This document shows positions 1-6,894 of a DNA stretch of 33,248 bases, piece by piece. A program made the position numbers and the translations under genes. Under the pieces are notes generated by a model. The model saw only the letters and a program-made list of their open reading frames with translations. It was not told the DNA's origin and made no database searches. This stretch comes from DATFAS01 sp035254305 (GTDB lineage: Bacteria; Bacillota; Bacilli; Aneurinibacillales; RAOX-1). The DNA lies in the NCBI GenBank assembly GCA_035254305.1, contig DATFAS010000159.1, positions 1-33,248 on the forward strand, written 5' to 3'. How positions within the stretch are numbered: the stretch's first letter is position 1; each line of letters starts with the position of its first letter.

Positions 1-99
1 ACATTATGAATAGTAGGATTGCTTTTTTAAAAGTCAAAGAGTGAGTGTTGGTGGATTCGGGCCGGGAAGAGGTAGAAAAAGGAAAAAGGAAGTGAGCTT

Positions 100-855
100 A
101 TGCAGGATAAAACAAACAGTATTTATGGAATTGACATCTCACATTATAATGACGTAGATGACTGGCAAGCGGTTAAGGATTCGGGTGTAAATTTTGTCTA
201 TTGTAAAGCCACACAAGGTACAAATCTCGTAGATTCTAAGTTTGCAAGCTTTGTTAAAGGAGCCAAAGAGGCAGGTATCCCGATTGGAGCGTATCATTTT
301 GCTGATCTTGGTGACCCAGTTGATGAAGCCAATCATTTCTTAAGTGTTATTGATCAATATGATTTAGATTTGCTCCCTGTATTAGATCTAGAAAAGTCTA
401 CAAAAGACACTGACTTAGAACAATGGGCGCGCACTTTTATATCAACGGTAAATCAAAAAGTTATGCTTTACACTGGGAATTGGTATATTGATCAATATAG
501 TATAAATGGGCTATCTGAAATTCCTCTATGGACTAGTTATTACAAGAATACTCCTCCTTATGATTGCGGAGGATGGACGGAGTGGACGATTTGGCAATAT
601 AGTGAGACAGGAAGTGTAGAGGGGATCACAGGTGATGTTGATCTAGATGTAGCTGTTTCACTTGATTCAATCCTAATAAAAGGAGAAGAAAAACAAATGA
701 ATACAACGGAGAAAGTTATTGTGAATGTGAAGGGAAAAGAAATTCAAGGATTCATCATTAATGGCGTTTCCTTCATTGGGACGAGGGAAATTGTTGAAGC
801 ATTAGGGCTTACTATTAGCTATGATGATAAAAATAAAGTTGTGGTAGTGAAATAA
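100..855 (+). CDS. GH25 lysozyme (endolysin-like) with C-terminal stalk-like domain
   Basis: Predicted muramidase cutting the MurNAc-GlcNAc bond of peptidoglycan. Residues 1-195 form the GH25 barrel: the N-terminal IDISHYN strand carries Asp12, and LDLE (Asp96, Glu98) gives the catalytic DxE pair. WTIWQYS and a DVDLD motif close the barrel. Residues about 200-251 resemble part of the copper-amine-oxidase-N-type 'stalk' repeat (GVSFIGTREIVEALG). There is no signal peptide, so export would need a holin or a non-classical route, as for phage endolysins. The start follows AGGAAGTGAG. The gene ends in its own terminator, beyond which tRNA genes lie on the other strand; this suits a prophage edge but is not proof. 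Confidence 0.88.
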   Translation: MQDKTNSIYGIDISHYNDVDDWQAVKDSGVNFVYCKATQGTNLVDSKFASFVKGAKEAGIPIGAYHFADLGDPVDEANHFLSVIDQYDLDLLPVLDLEKSTKDTDLEQWARTFISTVNQKVMLYTGNWYIDQYSINGLSEIPLWTSYYKNTPPYDCGGWTEWTIWQYSETGSVEGITGDVDLDVAVSLDSILIKGEEKQMNTTEKVIVNVKGKEIQGFIINGVSFIGTREIVEALGLTISYDDKNKVVVVK

Positions 856-871
856 GGCTGTTTGTTATTTG

Positions 872-913
872 AACTCTACTGTATGAATCGTGTACGGTGG
901 AGTTTATTTTTTA
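872..913 (+). terminator. Intrinsic terminator of the GH25 gene
   Basis: A 12-13 bp stem (AACTCTACTGTAT with GTACGGTGGAGTT, two to three G-U pairs) and a 7-base loop are followed by TATTTTTT, 17 bases after the lysozyme stop codon. Confidence 0.75.
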
Positions 914-937
914 AAAAGAATCGGCTATTAAATAGTA

Positions 938-966
938 AAAAGGACACCAGATGGTGTCCTTCATTA
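938..966. terminator. Intrinsic terminator downstream of the tRNA genes, probably bidirectional
   Basis: Perfect 9-bp stem AAGGACACC/GGTGTCCTT with an AGAT loop. On the minus strand it is followed by TTTTACTATTT and would end the tRNA transcript; on the plus strand by CATTATTTAT. Confidence 0.7.
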
Positions 967-996
967 TTTATGTATAGTAGATATCAATATAGTATA

Positions 997-1072
997 TGGA
1001 GCGGACGACGAGACTCGAACTCGCGACCCCAACCTTGGCAAGGTTGTGCTCTACCAACTGAGCTACGTCCGC
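997..1072 (-). tRNA. tRNA-Gly (anticodon GCC)
   Basis: The minus strand folds into a full cloverleaf of 76 bases. The acceptor stem is GCGGACG/CGTCCGC, the D-arm GCTC/GAGC, and the anticodon arm CAACC-TTGCCAA-GGTTG gives GCC. The T-arm has the TTCGAGT loop. Discriminator U and the CCA end are encoded (TCCA at 1000-997). It lies 8 bases downstream of tRNA-Asn and is co-transcribed with it. Confidence 0.96.
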
Positions 1073-1080
1073 ATTAAAAT

Positions 1081-1155
1081 TGGCTCCTCAGGACGGACTC
1101 GAACCGCCAGCCTACCGGTTAACAGCCGGTTGCTCCACCATTGAGCTACTGAGGA
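1081..1155 (-). tRNA. tRNA-Asn (anticodon GTT)
   Basis: The minus strand folds into a 75-base cloverleaf. The acceptor stem is TCCTCAG/CTGAGGA, the anticodon loop CTGTTAA gives GTT, the T-loop is TTCGAGT, discriminator G and CCA are encoded. It is the first gene of a two-tRNA transcript, starting about 18 bases after the -10 box of its promoter. Confidence 0.96.
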
Positions 1156-1172
1156 ATCATGATGACAAAAAT

Positions 1173-1201
1173 ATTATATTATGGTGTATAAAAAAATTCA
1201 A
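1173..1201 (-). promoter_or_regulatory. SigA-type promoter for tRNA-Asn/tRNA-Gly
   Basis: On the minus strand TTGAAT (1201-1196), a 17-base spacer and a perfect TATAAT (1178-1173) stand directly upstream of the tRNA-Asn 5' end. This is near-consensus for the housekeeping sigma factor, as expected for stable RNA. The rest of the 1156-1366 gap is AT-rich with nothing else recognisable. Confidence 0.8.
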
Positions 1202-1366
1202 TAGGTTATTTTTGGACGGAAAGCTTCAGTACCCTTTGATTATAAAATTCCCTACTTTATTACAGATAAACAAAAAAGCATGAAAGCATCTAAACTAAAA
1301 AGCGCATTCGTGCGGATTCTGAGTGTGTGTAATATAGTAACAGTAAGATAATTGTAAGGAGTTGGA

Positions 1367-1984
1367 ATGCAAGTGAATAAGATAGGAAAACTCCTATTTG
1401 GATGCCTTTTAGTAGGATGTGGTATATTATTTCTTCGTCATGCCCATTTGGTAACAGGAGGGACTGCAGGGCTTGCATTAAGCCTTTCGTATTTGGTGAA
1501 TTTCCCTTTTTCAGTGCTCTTCTTTCTTGTTAATTTACCGTTTTATGTTCTGTCTGTCATGAGGATGGGATGGAGCTTTACGTTTTCCACTCTGTTTGCT
1601 GTTACTACTTTGTCCTTTATTACGGGAGTAGATCAGTGGATTCCAAGGGAACTTACCATACATCCTTTAATGGGGTCATTGGTAGGTGGATTAGCTGTTG
1701 GTTTCGGACTGTGCATTCTTTTTATAAATCGTTCCTCACTTGGCGGAGCTAACATATTGGCTATTTATGTACAGAAGAGATGGGGAATAGACCCTGGTAA
1801 ATTTACTTTTGCTTTCGATTCTCTAGTAGTATTAACTGGAGTCTATAGTGTAGGTTTTTGGAATGGCTGCTATTCAATTCTCTCTATTTTAGTTTTGGCA
1901 CGGATTATTAGCCATTATAAGATGAGGATAGCTAGTCGGAATGTCATTCGTTCATCCTCTCAGCAATATAAACCAGCTGTCTGA
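1367..1984 (+). CDS. YitT-family (DUF161) integral membrane protein
   Basis: Hydrophobic protein of 205 residues with about five or six membrane segments. The glycine-rich signatures HLVTGGTAGLALSLSYL (residues 27-43) and LGGANILAIYVQKRWGIDPGKF match the YitT/YczE-type DUF161 domain. It lacks the cytoplasmic DUF2179 domain found at the C-terminus of longer Bacillus YitT proteins, so it is the short form. The biochemical role of the family is unsettled. The start has GGAGT eight bases upstream. It is a single gene closed by its own terminator. Confidence 0.85.
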   Translation: MQVNKIGKLLFGCLLVGCGILFLRHAHLVTGGTAGLALSLSYLVNFPFSVLFFLVNLPFYVLSVMRMGWSFTFSTLFAVTTLSFITGVDQWIPRELTIHPLMGSLVGGLAVGFGLCILFINRSSLGGANILAIYVQKRWGIDPGKFTFAFDSLVVLTGVYSVGFWNGCYSILSILVLARIISHYKMRIASRNVIRSSSQQYKPAV

Positions 1985-1993
1985 AATATAATA

Positions 1994-2036
1994 GTGGAGT
2001 TTACCCGCGTTTGATGGTAGACCCCACTTTTTTCTT
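1994..2036 (+). terminator. Intrinsic terminator of the YitT-family gene
   Basis: A 12-bp stem with one mismatch (GTGGAGTTTACC with GGTAGACCCCAC) is followed by TTTTTTCTT just after the stop codon. It also lies at the 3' end of the convergent enolase-superfamily gene. Confidence 0.75.
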
Positions 2037-2045
2037 ATAACAAAA

Positions 2046-3164
2046 TTACCAATACCTGCTCCCATCCCAAAGATAGGCCTTCATCTTCTCCTGATCGATC
2101 TCGACTCCGATCCCTATTCCTTCCGGAATCGTAACCACCCCATTCTGCGGCCTTAGAGGTATAAGTGTGGTAAAGGGATTGTCCATCACATCCCACTCAA
2201 TGGGTTCGATATTTTCTCCTTCCATCTTACTCCACTGACCTAATGTAGCTTGTGTAAAAAGTGCATACAATCTAGATAGGAAACCATCAAAACAGTGTGG
2301 TGAACAGCGGATACCATAGTACCGACTAAGCTTAGCTGTATCTCGAAAGGCTCCTAAACCAGCCATGTGCATCACATCAGGTTGGATGATATCAAGGGCT
2401 CCATCGGCTAGCAATGTTAAGAATTGGATAGGTTTTATCAGATTTTCTCCCCCAGCTAAGGGAACGCTTAAGGTGGATCGAAGTGTCTTATAATCTGATA
2501 GATGATCCATTGGAAGGGGTTCTTCGAGCCAAAGGATATTACTCCAGTTCTGAAATTGCCGTTCCCACTGAACAGCAGTGGCAACATCATAGCTTTGATT
2601 AGCATCTATTGCTATTCCCACTTGATGACCAATGCGTGCTTGAAGGGCCTGGATGTGGGCCTGATCCTCTTGAAGCTTTTTTCCTCCTACCTTTACTTTA
2701 ACCATTGGATAACCCTCATGAATAACCCCTTCGACGAGATCTAGGGAATGGTTGATCCATTTTTCTTGATCTGTATATGATTGGAAGGAAGCATAGACAG
2801 GAATATGATGATGCAGAATTCCACCCCACCATTCACAGACAGACAGCTTTGATTGTTTAGCCAATATTTCTGTTAAGGCCATACTGATCGCAGCAGCACT
2901 TCGTTGATGCCATTTACCAATCGTTGTAACCAGCTGTGTATGGCTGGTTACTTTTTTTCCTATTAAATAGGGGATGAGGCGATGCTTAAATCCATCAACT
3001 AGGGTGGGCAACCAATCGATGCACTCCCCCCAGCCTTCTATTCCTGAGGCGGTTGTGATTCGGATCATAAAGCAGCTTCGATATTTCTTATAACCGTTAG
3101 CATCTCCATATGGATTTTTTAAACGATAGAGAAGTGGGTAGGTATCTATTTTTTCTATGATCAT
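2046..3164 (-). CDS. Enolase-superfamily enzyme, mandelate racemase subgroup
   Basis: Predicted Mg-dependent enzyme that abstracts the alpha-proton of a carboxylate (dehydratase, racemase or cycloisomerase type; substrate unknown). Residues 1-120 are the capping domain and the rest the barrel. Visible active-site elements are K156-V-K158, metal ligands Asp187 (DANQ), Glu214 or 215 (EEP) and Glu240 (GGEN), and an Asp263/His290 pair (QPDV, SPHCFDG). The His-Asp dyad places it in the mandelate racemase rather than the muconate cycloisomerase subgroup. The length of 372 is normal. The start has GAGGT 8 bases upstream. It is divergent from the gluconate-dehydrogenase-like operon, which may hint at sugar-acid use. 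Confidence 0.85.
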   Translation of the reverse strand: MIIEKIDTYPLLYRLKNPYGDANGYKKYRSCFMIRITTASGIEGWGECIDWLPTLVDGFKHRLIPYLIGKKVTSHTQLVTTIGKWHQRSAAAISMALTEILAKQSKLSVCEWWGGILHHHIPVYASFQSYTDQEKWINHSLDLVEGVIHEGYPMVKVKVGGKKLQEDQAHIQALQARIGHQVGIAIDANQSYDVATAVQWERQFQNWSNILWLEEPLPMDHLSDYKTLRSTLSVPLAGGENLIKPIQFLTLLADGALDIIQPDVMHMAGLGAFRDTAKLSRYYGIRCSPHCFDGFLSRLYALFTQATLGQWSKMEGENIEPIEWDVMDNPFTTLIPLRPQNGVVTIPEGIGIGVEIDQEKMKAYLWDGSRYW

Positions 3165-3286
3165 GGTACAACCTCATTTCTTTTTGGGAAATTGAATTAG
3201 GAAAATAGTATTGAAGGATATCAAAATGAGAATAATTAGGATGATAAATTGGAGTTATTTGGGCTAAAGAGAAAGGAGCTCTTAGT

Positions 3287-3679
3287 ATGTATTGGAATGG
3301 TTGGTCATTGGAACGAATGGGTGTACTGTTTGTCAGTTTGGCGTTTCTTATGATGTTTGTACAAATTTCCATGTTTCATTACCGTCAAAATTTTCACCAC
3401 AAGGCTATGTGGATTCCCGTTCTTGTTTCACCACTGTTTTTCTTAGCGGGAATAACATTCACCTTCTATCATGTGCCATGGCTTTCAACATTATTTACTG
3501 TTTTGATGTGGTTTGGATTAATTGATGGGTTCATTGGGTTCTATTACCACTTTAGGGGGGTAGGAATACGGGTTGGTGGTTGGGCACTGCGGAACTTCCT
3601 GATTGGGCCACCGATTGTATTGCCCTTAATGTTCACTGCGCTCAGTGGACTTGGTTTGATTGTGATGTATTGGAGGTGA
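3287..3679 (+). CDS. Small four-helix membrane protein, first gene of GMC oxidoreductase operon
   Basis: 130 residues with hydrophobic segments at about 8-28, 40-60, 65-88 and 100-127, and no signal peptide or heme motif. I do not recognise a named family. It has a strong ribosome site (AAAGGAGCTCTTAGT) and ends 5 bases before the subunit-3-like gene, so it belongs to the same operon. A reasonable inference is that it anchors the soluble flavoprotein complex to the membrane or passes electrons to quinone, in place of the cytochrome c subunit of classical gluconate dehydrogenase; the sequence does not show this directly. Confidence 0.75.
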   Translation: MYWNGWSLERMGVLFVSLAFLMMFVQISMFHYRQNFHHKAMWIPVLVSPLFFLAGITFTFYHVPWLSTLFTVLMWFGLIDGFIGFYYHFRGVGIRVGGWALRNFLIGPPIVLPLMFTALSGLGLIVMYWR

Positions 3680-3684
3680 AAAGG

Positions 3685-4284
3685 ATGAATAGGCAAACTC
3701 ATTATCCCTCATATGATGTAATGAATGAAAAAGATGAATGGGATGATCATACACAATCGATCGTAACCTCTAGGCTTATCCGTAAAAGTGATTATCAATT
3801 CTTGACTTTGGAAGAGACGGAGCTTCTGAAAAGAATCTGTTCACGATTAATGGATGATGATCGTGAGGAGGTCATTAGTTTTGTTATTTCCCATATTGAT
3901 CAAACTTTAAGCGCTGGCATTGGTGAAGGACAAAGAAAGGTGGGAATCCCAAAGAGCCAAATTTTAATTCGAGAGGGGCTTCGTTCTTTAGAGGAAACAG
4001 CTACGAAACGGTATCTTTTTGGGTTTACCCAACTAAACGCAGATCAACAGAAACAGTTGATCCGAGAGATTAGTGAGAAGAAGACAGCACAGGGCTTAGA
4101 GTGGGAGGCCATTATGCCAGCAGATTTTTTCAAGAAATTAATGGATTTGACTGTAGAGAGCTATTGTTCACATCCACTTGTCTGGTCAGAAATGGGTTAC
4201 GGTGGCCCCGCTTATCCCCGAGGGTATGTGCGTACACAAATGGGGCAATTAGACCCATGGGAGGCTCAGCCAGAAAATGAATAG
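3685..4284 (+). CDS. Gluconate 2-dehydrogenase subunit 3 family protein
   Basis: 199 residues. The segment FLTLEETELLKRICSRLMDDDRE and the C-terminal CSHPLVWSEMGYGGPAYPRGY are typical of the small gamma subunit (gluconate_2-dh3 family) that accompanies GMC flavoproteins. Proteobacterial members carry a Tat signal; here the N-terminus is hydrophilic with no twin arginine, so the complex should stay in the cytoplasm. The ATG at 3685 is chosen because TTGGAGGTGAAAAGG precedes it; an upstream in-frame ATG would overlap the previous gene by 100 bases. Its last 8 bases overlap the GMC gene, indicating translational coupling. Confidence 0.85.
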   Translation: MNRQTHYPSYDVMNEKDEWDDHTQSIVTSRLIRKSDYQFLTLEETELLKRICSRLMDDDREEVISFVISHIDQTLSAGIGEGQRKVGIPKSQILIREGLRSLEETATKRYLFGFTQLNADQQKQLIREISEKKTAQGLEWEAIMPADFFKKLMDLTVESYCSHPLVWSEMGYGGPAYPRGYVRTQMGQLDPWEAQPENE

Positions 4285-5851
4285 AAAATATGCAAACGAA
4301 GTAGTGGATGTGGTCATCGTTGGTGCTGGAGCTGCTGGTGGAGTACTTGCTAAAGAGCTAAGTGAGCACGGGATGAAGGTTGTTGTTATAGAAGCAGGGC
4401 CGCTAAGAGACCCCCAGAAGGATTTTGCAAGTGATGAATTAGCCATGAAGAATCTTGGTTGGCAGGAGACACGTCTGGTAGATGGGCAAAACCCTCTTCG
4501 AATGGGGCACAATAATAGTGGTAAAGGAATTGGCGGAGGGACAACACATTTTACAGGAGTATTTTTACGATTTCATGATGTGGATTTTCAAGCAAAAACG
4601 ATCGATGGTGTTGGGGAGGATTGGCCCATCAGCTATGATGATCTGGCTCCATTTTACAATAAAATTGAGAAGGAAATTGCTGTATCTGGTCCTAAGTATT
4701 TCCCATGGGGGAACTATCATGGGCCCTATCCTTATCCGGAGAGAGAACCTCTTAGCCCAAATGCATACATGTTTCAGAATGGATGCGAGAAGCTTGGGAT
4801 TGAAAGCGTAGTGGCTCCTTTAGCTATTCTGTCTGCTCCTTTTGAAGGCCGACCTCCTTGTATTAATAGGGGATTTTGTAATCAAGGCTGTATGCCTAAT
4901 GCCAAGTTTAGCACGTTAATTGTACATATCCCTAAAGCCATTCAGGCTGGTGCGGAGGTTCTCTCTGATTGTATGGTTACCCAAATTTTAATGAAAGAAG
5001 ATGGTAGAGCCAAAGGGGTAGAGTTTGTTTATGATGGACAAACCTATAAGCAAGAAGCTAGGATAGTCATCCTATCAGCTTTTGTTGTGGAAAATCCTCG
5101 ATTACTTCTTCATTCAGCAACACCTACATTCCCTGAGGGACTTGCTAATAGCAGTGGATGGGTAGGAAAAGGAATTATGCCCCATAGCAGTCATGATGTT
5201 TATGGGAAGTTTGATTATGAGATTCGTTTATACAAAGGTACACCCGTCCTTGCGACCACACAAGCTTTCTATCGTACGGATCCGGAACGTGATTTTGCAC
5301 GTGGTTATACATTGCATGCACATGGTGTTAGACCAGTGGCTTTTGCTCGAGGGATTTCCCTTTCGTCTCAGAAGAAGCCGATTTGGGGAGAGGAACTTCG
5401 AAACATTTTGTTAGACTATAATTATTACGGTAGAATTACACTTGTGGGAGAAGTATTACCACATGCGAATAATCATGTTACACTCTCAGATGAAGTCGAT
5501 GAGTACGGAATTCCACGTGCTAAGGTAACGTTTAGCTATGGAGAGAATGATAAAAAGTTAATTCAACATGCTGTACAAAAAATGAAGGACATCATAGAGG
5601 CTGCGGGGGGAACTCCAGAATTTGTAATTGAAGATACTGCTCATCTCATGGGTGGTTGTAGAATGGGAAATGATCCAAGCACCTCCGTGGTAAATTCCTT
5701 CGGACAAACACATGATATCCCTAATCTCTTTATTTGTGATGCAAGCATTTTTGTCACATCTGGGGCAGGCAATCCAACGAATACAGTGATGGCAATAGCG
5801 GCACGAACAGCTGATTATATTAAGGATCAGGCAAGTAAAATGGAGATTTAG
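4277..5851 (+). CDS. GMC-family FAD-dependent oxidoreductase (gluconate dehydrogenase flavoprotein-like)
   Basis: 524-residue flavoenzyme expected to oxidise a sugar, sugar acid or polyol with FAD. The ADP-binding fold is VVIVGAGAAGG (residues 12-22) with the acidic strand end VVVIEAG. GIGGGTTHFTG is the second FAD contact. The C-terminal GMC domain has HLMGGCRMG with the catalytic His, then GAGNPTNTVMAIAARTADYI, where Asn occupies the second catalytic position. The cysteine-rich stretch CINRGFCNQGCMPNAK occurs in this subgroup and could bind a cluster or form disulfides. There is no secretion signal. It is the third gene of the operon, with an 8-base overlap with subunit 3. Confidence 0.88.
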   Translation: MNRKYANEVVDVVIVGAGAAGGVLAKELSEHGMKVVVIEAGPLRDPQKDFASDELAMKNLGWQETRLVDGQNPLRMGHNNSGKGIGGGTTHFTGVFLRFHDVDFQAKTIDGVGEDWPISYDDLAPFYNKIEKEIAVSGPKYFPWGNYHGPYPYPEREPLSPNAYMFQNGCEKLGIESVVAPLAILSAPFEGRPPCINRGFCNQGCMPNAKFSTLIVHIPKAIQAGAEVLSDCMVTQILMKEDGRAKGVEFVYDGQTYKQEARIVILSAFVVENPRLLLHSATPTFPEGLANSSGWVGKGIMPHSSHDVYGKFDYEIRLYKGTPVLATTQAFYRTDPERDFARGYTLHAHGVRPVAFARGISLSSQKKPIWGEELRNILLDYNYYGRITLVGEVLPHANNHVTLSDEVDEYGIPRAKVTFSYGENDKKLIQHAVQKMKDIIEAAGGTPEFVIEDTAHLMGGCRMGNDPSTSVVNSFGQTHDIPNLFICDASIFVTSGAGNPTNTVMAIAARTADYIKDQASKMEI

Positions 5852-5878
5852 ACCCACTGCTAAACAGTGGGTTTCTTA
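5852..5878 (+). terminator. Intrinsic terminator of the GMC operon
   Basis: Perfect 8-bp stem ACCCACTG/CAGTGGGT with loop CTAAA begins at the GMC stop codon and is followed by TTCTTACCTTT. The U-tract is modest. Confidence 0.65.
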
Positions 5879-5917
5879 CCTTTAAGGAACCAATAGAGAA
5901 ACTTCTAAAAAAGGGAG

Positions 5918-6064
5918 TCATTTGATTTTCTTTCGAAATATCCGTCGAATGGCTAGAATGGAGAGTAAGAAAATGAAAAGTATAAATGCAAGAGCTAATA
6001 TAATCTCAATGTAAAGATGGAATACAACCTCGAAAATATTCCATTTAAAAAGAGTAGCTCGCAT
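5918..6064 (-). CDS. Small single-pass membrane protein (48 aa), unnamed
   Basis: An ORF of 49 codons including the stop, on the minus strand, starting 6 bases after the stop of the polysaccharide deacetylase. GGAG stands 9 bases before its ATG. The product has an N-terminal amphipathic part, one long hydrophobic stretch (IEIILALAFILFIFLLSILA) and a basic tail (RRIFRKKIK), so the C-terminus should be cytoplasmic. I do not recognise a family. Tight spacing and a proper ribosome site make a real, coupled gene likely, perhaps a partner of the deacetylase or a small envelope peptide. Confidence 0.6.
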   Translation of the reverse strand: MRATLFKWNIFEVVFHLYIEIILALAFILFIFLLSILAIRRIFRKKIK

Positions 6065-6070
6065 TTGTCA

Positions 6071-6754
6071 TTACTCCAACTCCATAAGTTCTGATATGGT
6101 AACGAAATGGTAACCGTTCAACTTTAAAGTATGAATTAAATTTTTAACCGCTTCTAACATTTCCTTTTGGTTCCCTCCACCATCATGAAATAATACGATA
6201 TCACCGGGGCGTATTTTATTCTGAATACTCCCTGTCATCACTTCAGCTGTTCGATGTCGATCCCAGTCACGAGGGTCGATGGACCAATTGATTAATTGGT
6301 ATCCTGATTCGTACGTTGCTTTTAGAATGGACGGCGAAATTTCACCATACGGAGAACGGAAATGATCAGGCCTTCGGCCGACTATTTTGTGAATAATCCT
6401 TTCTGTCTTTTTAATTTCATCATAAATTTCTGCTCGAGTAAGATTTTTCATTTCTCTGTGTGAGTAGCTGTGGTTCCCAATTTCATGCCCAGCATGGTAG
6501 ATCCATGAGGTGATTTTTGGGTATTTTTCTGCGTGATTTCCTAATAAAAAGAAGGTAGCCCGGACTCTTTCTTTATGTAGCAATTCAAGAAGGAGAGGGG
6601 TGTAGATGGGATGTGGTCCATCATCAAACGTAAGAGCAATTATTTTTTGGTGTGTATCAATATGAAAAACGGGGGTCACCTTTCCTGCGGCCTGTGTCTG
6701 TGTGGGAAAAAAAGCAAGAATAAAACTACAAAGGAAAAATAAGATTTTTCTCAT
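6071..6754 (-). CDS. Secreted polysaccharide deacetylase (NodB/CE4 family)
   Basis: 227 residues with a signal peptide (hydrophobic core 5-16, likely cut after TQA near residue 22). All five CE4 motifs are visible: TFDDGP with Asp44 and Asp45; HSYSH with metal ligands His95 and His99; RSPYGE (133-138); DPRDW (160-164); and LFHDGGG with His190. It should remove acetyl groups from peptidoglycan or another N-acetylated glycan outside the membrane. Size and simple architecture resemble PdaB/YlxY-type sporulation deacetylases, but I cannot assign one. It is first in a two-gene unit with the 48-aa membrane peptide and is divergent from the helicase. Confidence 0.9.
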   Translation of the reverse strand: MRKILFFLCSFILAFFPTQTQAAGKVTPVFHIDTHQKIIALTFDDGPHPIYTPLLLELLHKERVRATFFLLGNHAEKYPKITSWIYHAGHEIGNHSYSHREMKNLTRAEIYDEIKKTERIIHKIVGRRPDHFRSPYGEISPSILKATYESGYQLINWSIDPRDWDRHRTAEVMTGSIQNKIRPGDIVLFHDGGGNQKEMLEAVKNLIHTLKLNGYHFVTISELMELE

Positions 6755-6894
6755 GAAAAATTCCCCCTTCCGTGTTCGTATTGACTAGTCTTACGTTTAT
6801 ATTGGATATTTATGATTGGCATAAATTAGGATCCATGTGCTTTCATTTTTTGGTTAAGCTAAAAATTACAATACTTGAAAAAAGGGTGTTACCT

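Noticed and set aside
862..1283. ORFs across the tRNA region
   Set aside because: They read through two clear tRNA genes and terminators; no ribosome sites.
3216..3245. Fur-box-like sequence TGAGAATAATTAGGA upstream of the GMC operon
   Set aside because: Only 11 of 14 positions match the 7-1-7 consensus, common by chance in AT-rich DNA.
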